A stretch of DNA of 64,000 bases from Bradymonas sp963697525 (GTDB lineage: Bacteria; Myxococcota_A; Bradymonadia; Bradymonadales; Bradymonadaceae). A model generated the notes under the pieces. The model worked only from the letters and a program-made list of their open reading frames with translations, did no database searches and was not told the DNA's origin. Numbering within the stretch: position 1 is the stretch's first letter; every line of letters starts with the position of its first letter. Position numbers and translations under genes: made by a program. The stretch is from positions 310,001 to 374,000 of the forward strand of contig OY969087.1 of the NCBI GenBank assembly GCA_963697525.1, given 5' to 3'. This document shows, piece by piece, positions 8,592 to 16,221 of the stretch.

Positions 8592-10337
8592 TTATCTCCG
8601 GCGCCAAATTCGGCCCAGCCCGCCCAGGGCGAGCAACATCATCAGAAACGCCACGCTCGACTCTTTGGCCCCGCTGGAACTCGCGCAGCCGCCGCCGGCG
8701 CTGCCGCGCGGGTGCAGGGCCTGCTCGTTCTTGGGAGTTTGGTCCTTGTTGTCCTCCGTCTTCTTGGACCCGCCGCCATCGCCGCCATGGGGCGGGTTGG
8801 TGGTCGAGCCGTCGGCGTTTACAAATACGTTGCCGATGGGCGTGGAGTAGTTGGCCACGGGTTGAGCGAGGCCGGGGACCTTGTCGTCGGAGACGTATTT
8901 GGCCAGCGCCAGCTTGGCGGTGGGTTTGTCGAAGGCCAAGTTGTTGGCCGCCCGGGAGGACGCCTGGCCCTGGCCGTTGGGCCCGCCCCACACGCCGCGT
9001 CTGGGGCTGGCGCAGTCGACGTCGCCCTTCCAGTGGTGCAGCATGATGTAGCGGCCCTGGAAGTTGTTGGTGCCACTGGGCTGCGCCCCTTTCTGGGCGA
9101 TGACGCCGTCGGCGCCCTGGGGCACGCCGCGGCCGCCGACGATGGGCGGCGCCGCCTTAAACACCAGGTCTTTGCCCAGCGTGTCCTTGGTGTAGCGGGC
9201 GTGCAGGCGGGTGACCACCCACCCGTAGGCCGAACGCCGGGGCATGACCGGCATCGGACGCGCGCCGCCGCGGCGGGTCTGGCCGGGCACGCCCGGCGCG
9301 GGCGCGTTGGACGGGCGGGGATTGATCACGTCGCCGCCCAGCGTGACGATATCCGACGGCGACAGCGGCGGACCCGGGCAGGGATCGCACGTCGAGGTCA
9401 TCCAGCTATATTCGGTGACCACCGCCTTGGGGTGCTCCTTCAAGACCGTGTTGAACAGCTCGTTATAAAACCCGCCGAAGCTCTGTTTGACGTCGTCGTT
9501 GACCACGATGTTGGTGGGGATGGTCACGTTGGGATAGTCGGCGACCTCGTAGCGCTGGCCCTTGGCGAGCACGAAGACGATGAGGTCCTGGGCGCCCTTG
9601 GAGTTGATCAGCCCCAGCCGCACCGGCAGCACGAAGTCGTCGGTGTCGTAGTAAAAGCGCAGCGGCGACAGCTTGGCCTCGCCGTCGGCGTCGAACTTGA
9701 CCTTGTTGACGTCGACCTTGGCCACGAAGAAATACTGGCCGTTCTCGATATACGGCTTGAAGTACGGCGCCGCCCCCTTGGGGATATTGTATTTGTGCTG
9801 GTGCAGCCAATCCTCCAGCGCCGTCGACTCCGTCGAGCTCAGCACCACGATATCGTATTCGCCGACCTTGAAGCGCGCGTGCACGGTGACTTTGCCCTTC
9901 TTTGTGGGCCGGGCCGCCCCGGTCGGGGCCGCCTGCGGTGCCATCATCACCCTGTCCTCGTACATATGCCTCCGCGGCGGCCGGTAGCACGGGTCGCGCT
10001 CCCAATATTCGACCAGCCGCGGGGCGGTGAGCTTGTCGAGGCGCTGAAACACCCCGCCGGGCAGCGTCTTGACCTGCTGTTTGTCGAGCACCACCGGCAC
10101 CGGCACCACGATGGCGAAGTCCTCGGGCGGGCCCTGGTAGTTGTTCTGCATGGCCAGCACGGTGCGCTTTCCCTGGCGCATCAGGCTGACCATGGTGGCG
10201 TCGTTGTACAGGTTGCCCTGGGCGCCGGAGACGTAAAACCCGCAGAACGCCGAGGCGTCGTGGGGGGCGGCGAGGGTCAGAAAGAGCGCGGCCAGGACGG
10301 CCGCCATGGTTGCATAAGCCCGGTGAGACAGATCCAT
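8592..10337 (-). CDS. DUF2330 protein with MYXO-CTERM anchor
   Basis: 581 aa with a signal peptide (cleavage near PHDASA/FCGFYV). It then shows the DUF2330 signature start (FCGFYVSGA, later AIVVPVPVVLDKQQV) seen in myxobacterial surface proteins. The C-terminus has a MYXO-CTERM-type tail: GGGCASSSGA, a hydrophobic helix (VAFLMMLLALGGLGRIW) and RRR, predicting processing at the Cys and surface sorting. Of two nearby ATGs, 10337 has GGAG at seven bases, whereas 10343 is too close to it. DUF2330 has no established biochemical role. Confidence 0.85.
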   Translation of the reverse strand: MDLSHRAYATMAAVLAALFLTLAAPHDASAFCGFYVSGAQGNLYNDATMVSLMRQGKRTVLAMQNNYQGPPEDFAIVVPVPVVLDKQQVKTLPGGVFQRLDKLTAPRLVEYWERDPCYRPPRRHMYEDRVMMAPQAAPTGAARPTKKGKVTVHARFKVGEYDIVVLSSTESTALEDWLHQHKYNIPKGAAPYFKPYIENGQYFFVAKVDVNKVKFDADGEAKLSPLRFYYDTDDFVLPVRLGLINSKGAQDLIVFVLAKGQRYEVADYPNVTIPTNIVVNDDVKQSFGGFYNELFNTVLKEHPKAVVTEYSWMTSTCDPCPGPPLSPSDIVTLGGDVINPRPSNAPAPGVPGQTRRGGARPMPVMPRRSAYGWVVTRLHARYTKDTLGKDLVFKAAPPIVGGRGVPQGADGVIAQKGAQPSGTNNFQGRYIMLHHWKGDVDCASPRRGVWGGPNGQGQASSRAANNLAFDKPTAKLALAKYVSDDKVPGLAQPVANYSTPIGNVFVNADGSTTNPPHGGDGGGSKKTEDNKDQTPKNEQALHPRGSAGGGCASSSGAKESSVAFLMMLLALGGLGRIWRRR

Positions 10338-10457
10338 GTGCATTCTCCAAGGACAGAGTCGACCAGTTGTGTCTGGTCGATACGAACGGATTGGGGATGC
10401 TCTGGATCTAACATTCTTGGGGGGAAAGTGCGATCGAGGAATGACGTTGGTTGCTGT

Positions 10458-11456
10458 TCAGCGCGCCGCGCGCCAGCGTCGCCACAGCGCCCAGCTCGCC
10501 AAAATGATGACCGGAATGCTCACGAATTGGCTGGTCGACAGCCCCAGGATGGTGCCGCGCTGGTCGGCGCGGATGAACTCCACCAGAAAGCGCGCCACCG
10601 GATACAGGATGGCGGTGGTCAGGAAGACCTGGCCGTGGAAGCGCTTGTTGGGGCGCACCCAAAAATAGGCGATCAGAAAGATGCACAGCGCGTAGCCGCT
10701 GGAGATGAGCTGGGTGGGATAGACCGGCAGGCTCGAGTGGATGCCGGCGTGCCACTGGGCGTTGAGCGCGGCGTATTGGGTCTCGAATTGGTGCTGGTAG
10801 GCCAGCGACCCCTGCGGGAAGCGCACGCCCAGAAAGTCGATATGGCAGACCTTGCCGAAGCAGCAACCCGCCGCCAGACACCCCAGCCGGCCCATGAACA
10901 GCCCGAAGGGGATGCCGTAGCCGCCCATGTCCAGGATCTTCCAGACGTCCCAGCCGTTCTTCTTGATGATGTACCAGCCAGCGGCGACGGTGCCGATGAG
11001 CGCGCCGTAGATGGTCAGGCCCCCGGCCCAGAACTTCATCCAGCGAAACGGGTCGCGCTGCGGATAGCACAGCCCGTCGGTGACGTGGCACACCGCCCCG
11101 ATGTCGAAGCCCTTGTGCTGCTCGGCCAGGCATTGGGCGTTGGAGACGCACGCATGCCCGGTGGACAGCGCGCGGCCGTCGAGCTTGAACGGGTCGGTGA
11201 TCAGGTGGACGTAGTCCCAGAAGAAGCCGTCGGCGAACACGTGCATGATGCGCGCGCCGAGCACGCCCACGATGAGCATCCAGATGGCAAAATCGACGAA
11301 TTTTTGCCGCTCGATGCCGTAGTCCAGCGCCTCCTGATAGGCCAGCGTCGCCGCCCCCAAAAAGCCCAGCATGATGGCGACGAAATAGGTGGGGATGGTG
11401 AAGCGAAGCGCGCCGGTCAGGCCGATCCAGGAGCTGTCGAAGAGGGTGGGGAACAT
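10458..11456 (-). CDS. lgt: prolipoprotein diacylglyceryl transferase
   Basis: 332-aa polytopic inner-membrane enzyme that adds diacylglycerol to the lipobox Cys of prolipoproteins. Family signature: MGRLGCLAAGCCFGK contains the essential Arg and Gly in the Cys-type variant of the Lgt signature. Near the C-terminus is FLVEFIRADQRG with the second conserved Arg. Odd feature: a hydrophilic four-Cys insert (about residues 95-125, HACVSNAQC... then VCHVTDGLC) in an extracytoplasmic loop. The start is the ATG at 11456, nine bases after lspA. It is the last gene of ileS-lspA-lgt, and its many lipoprotein substrates are visible in this window. Confidence 0.92.
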   Translation of the reverse strand: MFPTLFDSSWIGLTGALRFTIPTYFVAIMLGFLGAATLAYQEALDYGIERQKFVDFAIWMLIVGVLGARIMHVFADGFFWDYVHLITDPFKLDGRALSTGHACVSNAQCLAEQHKGFDIGAVCHVTDGLCYPQRDPFRWMKFWAGGLTIYGALIGTVAAGWYIIKKNGWDVWKILDMGGYGIPFGLFMGRLGCLAAGCCFGKVCHIDFLGVRFPQGSLAYQHQFETQYAALNAQWHAGIHSSLPVYPTQLISSGYALCIFLIAYFWVRPNKRFHGQVFLTTAILYPVARFLVEFIRADQRGTILGLSTSQFVSIPVIILASWALWRRWRAAR

Positions 11457-11464
11457 GCGCGCAA

Positions 11465-12217
11465 CTATGCCTCTTGAATCGTCTCGGGTTCTTGGGGTTC
11501 TTCGTCGGAGTCGGGCGCGCGGAAGGCGTCGCGGATGAGCTCGATGGCCATCAGGGCGACGCCCACGCAGATGAGCGAGTCGGCGACGTTGAACGTCGGC
11601 CAGCGGTACTGGTCGGTGTACTTCCACACGATGAAGTCGACGACGTAGCTGTACCGGAAGCGGTCGATGAAGTTGCCCAGCGCGCCGGCGGCGATGAGGC
11701 TAAGCCCCCACACCAAAAGCTGCTGGCGCCATTTCACGCTGCGCAAAATGTACAGGATCATCGACACGGCGATGAGGCTGACCAGGATGAAGAACGGCAC
11801 CCGCCAGGCGGAGTCGCCGTCGGCGAACAGCCCGAAGGCCGCCCCCGGGTTCTGGGTGTACTGAAAATCCCAGTACCGGGGGATGACCACCACCTTGCGG
11901 TTGGTCACCTCGATCTTCTGGCCGGCCTCCAGCTTGGTGTCGGGCTTGAGCGGGGTGCCGTCCTCGGTGCGCGTGTAATAGCGCGCGATCTTATCGATCT
12001 CGTCGGGGCGGTTGCTCGAGAACTTCGCCGTCAAAAATTGCTCGACGGTGTCGCCCTTGTCGGCCGCGTCGACCGTCAGCACGATGGGGTGGTCGACATA
12101 GCCGGGCCGCTCGGTGGCCAGATGCGCCGAGGCGTAGTCCTTGGCCCACTGGTCGAGCAGCACTCCGACGAGCACCACCACGAGAAAAACGACGTATTTT
12201 TTGTAACTGGGCTTCAT
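11465..12217 (-). CDS. lspA: lipoprotein signal peptidase (signal peptidase II)
   Basis: Cleaves the signal peptide of diacylated prolipoproteins at the inner membrane. Conserved boxes are present: NPGAAFG, GALGNFIDR and VVDFI followed by FNVADS; the two Asp of the last two boxes form the catalytic dyad. The protein is 250 aa, far longer than the usual 160-170. The excess is a periplasmic insertion of about 80 residues after the first membrane helix and an acidic C-terminal tail. It starts two bases after ileS, so translation is probably coupled, and lgt follows within ten bases. Confidence 0.95.
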   Translation of the reverse strand: MKPSYKKYVVFLVVVLVGVLLDQWAKDYASAHLATERPGYVDHPIVLTVDAADKGDTVEQFLTAKFSSNRPDEIDKIARYYTRTEDGTPLKPDTKLEAGQKIEVTNRKVVVIPRYWDFQYTQNPGAAFGLFADGDSAWRVPFFILVSLIAVSMILYILRSVKWRQQLLVWGLSLIAAGALGNFIDRFRYSYVVDFIVWKYTDQYRWPTFNVADSLICVGVALMAIELIRDAFRAPDSDEEPQEPETIQEA

Positions 12218-12219
12218 AG

Positions 12220-15096
12220 TCAGTCCAACTCGGCGAGCACTGACTGGCAGCGATCGCAGACCTCCTGGTCACTTCCAGGCTCGATCCAGTAATTCCAGCA
12301 GCGCGGGCATTTCTCTCCGTCGGCGGGCACGACCTCGACGCCGACCACCTTGTCGTCGGCCACCTCGCCGTCGACCACGTCGGCCTTGCTCACGATGAAC
12401 AACGCGTCGAGTTGGTCGGCGTAATCCCGCAGCAGCTCGAGGGTGGCGCCCTTGGCCGTCACGGTGACGTGAGCCTCCTGGCTGCTGCCGATCTGGCCGG
12501 GCTTTTTCTGTTTGCGGGGCACCCGCTTTTCCTCCAGGGCCCGCTGGACCTCCTGGCGCACCTCCAACAGCTTCTCCCACTGCAGGGCGAGGTCGTCGTT
12601 GGTCCACTCGGCGGGCACCTCGGGGAAGTCGGCCAGGTAGACCGACTCGGGATCATCTTCGCGGTGGGCCAGATGTTGCCAGACCTCCTCGGAGGTAAAG
12701 CTCAAGATGGGCGCGATGGCGCGCACCAGGGTGTGCAACACGTTCCAGTAGGCGGTCTGACCGGCCAGGCGCGCCTGGCTGTCGGGCGCCTCGCAGTACA
12801 GGCGGTCTTTGGTCACGTCCATGTAGATATTGGACAGGTCCACCGTCATGAACTGCAGAAGCGTGTGGTAGATCGTGTGGAATTGGTAGCCCTCATAGGC
12901 CTCCTCGATGCGCTCGACGACCTCGGCGGTGCGGTGCAGCACCCACTGGTCGATCTCGTGCAGATCTTGGTAAGCCACGGCCTGCGACGGATCGAAGTCA
13001 CCCAGGTTGCCCAGCATGAACCGGAAGGTGTTGCGGATCTTGCGGTAGGCGTCGGCGACGCGCTTCAAGATCTCGTCGCTCAGGGTGATGTCGCCCTTGT
13101 AGTCCACCGCGGCTACCCACAGGCGCAAGATCTCGGCGCCGTACTCCTCGAGCATCTTCTGGGGCGGCTCGAAGTTTTTCGACGATTTGGAGTATTTGTG
13201 GCCCTCCTCGTCGGTGACGAAGCCGTGGGTCAAGCAGGTCTTGTACGGCGAGTGCCCGCGGGTGCCCACGCAGCACAGCAGGCTGGACTGGAACCAGCCG
13301 CGGTGCTGGTCGCTGCCCTCCAAATACAAGTCGGCGACGTCGCCCCAGCCGAGCGCGTTGTCGAGCACGGCCGACCAGGACACCCCCGAGTCGAACCACA
13401 CGTCGAGGATGTCCTCTTCCTTGTAGAAGTCGGTGCCCCCGCACTCCGGACAGGCCGTGCCCTCGGGGACCAACTCGCTGGGGTCGCGCTCGAACCACAC
13501 GTCGGCGCCGTGCTCCTCGACCAGGTCGGCGACGTGGTCGGCGAGCTCGCGCGTGGCGATGGCGGCGTCGCACTCCTGACAATACATCACCGTGATGGGC
13601 ACGCCCCAGGAGCGCTGGCGGCTGATGCACCAATCCGGCCGGCCCTCGACCATGCCCTCGATGCGGTCTTTGCCCCAGGCGGGCACCCAGTCGACCTTCT
13701 GGATCTCCTCGAGCGCCGCCTCGCGCAGGCGCAAGCCGTCGGGGTTGCCGGCGGTCTCCGGCTCCATGGCGATGAACCACTGGGTGGTCGCCCGGAAGAT
13801 GACCGGCTTGTTGGTGCGCCAGCCATACGGGTAGCGCGGGATGGTCAGCCGGTCGCCGGGCTTGTTCAACAGCCGGCCGATATGGGCCAGGTGCTGGGCG
13901 ATATATTTGTTGGAGCTAAAGACGTGGGCGCCCTCGAGATTCATGGGGCCGTCGTCGGTCTGGATCTCCAGGTCGATTCTGAATTTGCCCTCCTGGTCGA
14001 CCGGGCAGATGACGTCCAGGCCGAACTCCTGGCCCAGCACAAAGTCCTCCTGGCCGTGGCCGGGGGCGGTGTGCACGCAGCCCGTACCCTGGTCGAGGGT
14101 GACGTAGTCGGCCGGCAGGAGCACCGAGTCGCGCTCGAGCCAGGGATGGCGCGCGGCCAGGCCCTTGCCCTCGCCGAGCTCGCCGACGAGCTTGCGGCCG
14201 GTGAAGTTCGCCAAGATCTCGACATCGTCCTGGGCGATGTCGCAGTCGGCGAGCACCGAGTCGCGAAGCCCCTCGGCCAGCACGTAGACCTCGTCGCCGT
14301 GGCGCACGAGCTGGTAGTTCAAGTCGGGGTTGAGGGCCACGGCCAGGTTCGCCGGAAGCGTCCACGGGGTGGTCGTCCAGATGACCACGTACACGTCGTT
14401 GTCCCCGGCCTTTTCGGCCAGCTCGTCGGGGAGCTGGGCGAAGGGGAACTTCACGTAGACGTGCTCGGTGCGAAACTCCCCGTACTCCACCTCGGCCTCG
14501 GCCAGCGCCGTCTGCGCCGCCCAATCCCAGTGGACCGGCTTGAGGCCCCGGTAGACGATGCCCTTTTCGAAGAAGCGGCCGAGCTCGCGCACGGTCGTCG
14601 CCTCGTAGTCGTACGACATCGTGCGGTAGGGGGCCTGCCAGTCGCCGAAGACCATCATGCGCTGGAATTCTTCGGCCTGGATAGTGACCCATTTGTCGGC
14701 GTACTCCCGGCAGGCGCGCCGGATGTCCACCTTGGTCATGTCGCGCTTCTTCTCACCGAGGTTCTGGTCGACCTTATGCTCGATGGGCAGCCCGTGGCAG
14801 TCCCAGCCGGGCACGTACTCGCACAGATACCCCTTGAGGTTGCGGTACTTGACCACGAAGTCCTTGAGGGTCTTGTTGAGGATGTGGCCGTGGTGGATGT
14901 TGCCGTTGGCGTAGGGCGGGCCGTCGTGCATGACGAACCGCTGGGCGCCCTCGTCCTTCCGCCGCGCAATCATCTTCCCGTAAATGTCGTCGTGCTCCCA
15001 CCGCATAATCTGGTCCTGCTCGCGGTCGGAGAGGTTGGCGCGCATCGGGAAGTCGGTCGACGGAAGATTGAGGGTGGCTTTGTAGTCCTTGCCCAC
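12220..15096 (-). CDS. ileS: isoleucyl-tRNA synthetase
   Basis: 958-aa class I aminoacyl-tRNA synthetase charging tRNA-Ile. The start is a GTG at 15096 with GAGGA six bases upstream, giving the typical opening KDYKATLNLP...FPMRANL. Signature 1 is HHGH (68-71) instead of HIGH, in PPYANGNIHHGH. Signature 2 is KYSKS instead of KMSKS. The C-terminal zinc ribbon CPRCWNYW...CDRC is complete. The editing domain region (TTTPWTLPAN) is present. First gene of the ileS-lspA-lgt cluster. Its leader contains a CTCGATCACT repeat array (15117-15150). Confidence 0.97.
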   Translation of the reverse strand: MGKDYKATLNLPSTDFPMRANLSDREQDQIMRWEHDDIYGKMIARRKDEGAQRFVMHDGPPYANGNIHHGHILNKTLKDFVVKYRNLKGYLCEYVPGWDCHGLPIEHKVDQNLGEKKRDMTKVDIRRACREYADKWVTIQAEEFQRMMVFGDWQAPYRTMSYDYEATTVRELGRFFEKGIVYRGLKPVHWDWAAQTALAEAEVEYGEFRTEHVYVKFPFAQLPDELAEKAGDNDVYVVIWTTTPWTLPANLAVALNPDLNYQLVRHGDEVYVLAEGLRDSVLADCDIAQDDVEILANFTGRKLVGELGEGKGLAARHPWLERDSVLLPADYVTLDQGTGCVHTAPGHGQEDFVLGQEFGLDVICPVDQEGKFRIDLEIQTDDGPMNLEGAHVFSSNKYIAQHLAHIGRLLNKPGDRLTIPRYPYGWRTNKPVIFRATTQWFIAMEPETAGNPDGLRLREAALEEIQKVDWVPAWGKDRIEGMVEGRPDWCISRQRSWGVPITVMYCQECDAAIATRELADHVADLVEEHGADVWFERDPSELVPEGTACPECGGTDFYKEEDILDVWFDSGVSWSAVLDNALGWGDVADLYLEGSDQHRGWFQSSLLCCVGTRGHSPYKTCLTHGFVTDEEGHKYSKSSKNFEPPQKMLEEYGAEILRLWVAAVDYKGDITLSDEILKRVADAYRKIRNTFRFMLGNLGDFDPSQAVAYQDLHEIDQWVLHRTAEVVERIEEAYEGYQFHTIYHTLLQFMTVDLSNIYMDVTKDRLYCEAPDSQARLAGQTAYWNVLHTLVRAIAPILSFTSEEVWQHLAHREDDPESVYLADFPEVPAEWTNDDLALQWEKLLEVRQEVQRALEEKRVPRKQKKPGQIGSSQEAHVTVTAKGATLELLRDYADQLDALFIVSKADVVDGEVADDKVVGVEVVPADGEKCPRCWNYWIEPGSDQEVCDRCQSVLAELD

Positions 15097-15116
15097 GGTA
15101 GTCCTCACGGATTTGA

Positions 15117-15150
15117 AGTGATCGAGTGATCGGGTGATCGAGCGATCGAG
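15117..15150. repeat. GATCGAGT tandem array upstream of ileS
   Basis: Four imperfect units of the same 8-9 bp repeat found at 6009-6174 and 40829-40850, here 20 bp upstream of the ileS GTG start. No facing partner array was seen nearby. Confidence 0.7.
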
Positions 15151-15255
15151 AAACAACTTAAACAGCACGCACGCCCTGCCACAGCCGTGCATTCGAAATA
15201 GGACCGTCTACCGTAGGATGGGGTCTGAGTCCAGTGGCATGCTGTTGGGCAAGCC

Positions 15256-16083
15256 CTACCACATGCCGTCGCCGCTGGGGCCGCCGCCCGAGCCGGGGCC
15301 AAATTTGTCGTCGCCAGCTCCCGGCCGGCCGAACGGGTCCGACGAGGCGGGCTCATCGGGCTGGGGCTTGGGCTCGGCAGACGGCTGGTACATCGGCCGG
15401 TCGAACGAGGGGCGATGCCCCTGGGCTTTGCGTCGGGCCAACTCCTGCTCGACGACTTTGTTCATATCCCCATAGCCGGTGTCGACGATGTCGGCCTGCT
15501 CGGGCTCGTACTCGCGCTCGCCGAGCAGGACCTCGACGAACTCGGCGATGGCCTCGAGCACCAGCTCGGTCGCCGGACCGGCGTCTCCCGCGCGGGTGAC
15601 GTGGAGCTTGCCGCGATGGAGCTTGACCTGCTGGTAGCGCATCAGCAAGCTCGCCAGGGCGTCGGCGACGCCGGGACGGTCGAAAAAGGCCCGCGCCTCG
15701 TCGACGCTTCTGGCCTTGATGACCGCGGCGTCGTCCAGGCGGGGATGACCGACGACGATATCCTGCAGGCCCAGGAATTTGCCGATCTTGGCGAGGTCCG
15801 CCTCCGGGACGACCACCAGCCCGTCGGGCAGGCGCGCGGGCAACTCGACCACCACCTCCACAAAGGGCCGGGCGTGGCGGCCGTTGCCCTTATTAAACTC
15901 CTCGATGCGCACCTTCATGCCCTTGTAGCGCCCGCCGAGCACGCCGCTGCCGATGGCGTTGGCCTCCACCGCCAGCCCCAGGCGCCGGGCGAGCTCTTCG
16001 CGCCGGTCTCCCTGCTGGCGCCGCGCGATATAGGCCGCGATTAGAATGCCGACGCCGATGACGATGTAGACAAGGGAACTCAT
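15256..16083 (-). CDS. membrane-anchored protein of unknown function
   Basis: 275 aa. One N-terminal membrane helix (SLVYIVIGVGILIAAYIA, residues 3-20) is followed by RRQQ and a soluble domain of about 180 residues with alternating strand patterns (FVEVVVELPARLPDGLVVVPEADL). A low-complexity Pro/Gly/Asp tail ends in GGGPSGDGMW. The start at 16083 gives a clean membrane anchor; the frame extends to 16164 without support. I recognise no named family; the topology predicts a cytoplasmic body. It is divergent from the large lipoprotein at 16222. Confidence 0.65.
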   Translation of the reverse strand: MSSLVYIVIGVGILIAAYIARRQQGDRREELARRLGLAVEANAIGSGVLGGRYKGMKVRIEEFNKGNGRHARPFVEVVVELPARLPDGLVVVPEADLAKIGKFLGLQDIVVGHPRLDDAAVIKARSVDEARAFFDRPGVADALASLLMRYQQVKLHRGKLHVTRAGDAGPATELVLEAIAEFVEVLLGEREYEPEQADIVDTGYGDMNKVVEQELARRKAQGHRPSFDRPMYQPSAEPKPQPDEPASSDPFGRPGAGDDKFGPGSGGGPSGDGMW

Positions 16084-16137
16084 AGGGCTGCCTGGATGGG
16101 GAAAACCGCGAACTCTCCCAAGTGTGACATATTGTAA

Positions 16138-16150
16138 GTTCAGCGTGAAC
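16138..16150. promoter_or_regulatory. palindrome in divergent promoter region
   Basis: GTTCA-GCG-TGAAC is a perfect 5-bp-arm dyad in the 138-bp gap between two divergent genes (starts 16083 and 16222). A repressor or activator site is possible; this is inferred from position and symmetry only. Confidence 0.25.
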
Positions 16151-16221
16151 GGAAGGTTTCTCACACTCTAATACAGGTTGGTAGACGCGCATTCGCGCAC
16201 CCTTTCTGTGAGGAGACAGAC

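Noticed and set aside
8712..11477. 921-codon plus-strand ORF
   Set aside because: It is the antisense shadow of the DUF2330 gene and lgt, whose protein families are clear; composition is typical of GC-rich antisense frames.
12412..15129. 905-codon plus-strand ORF
   Set aside because: Antisense shadow of ileS; it has no recognisable domain.
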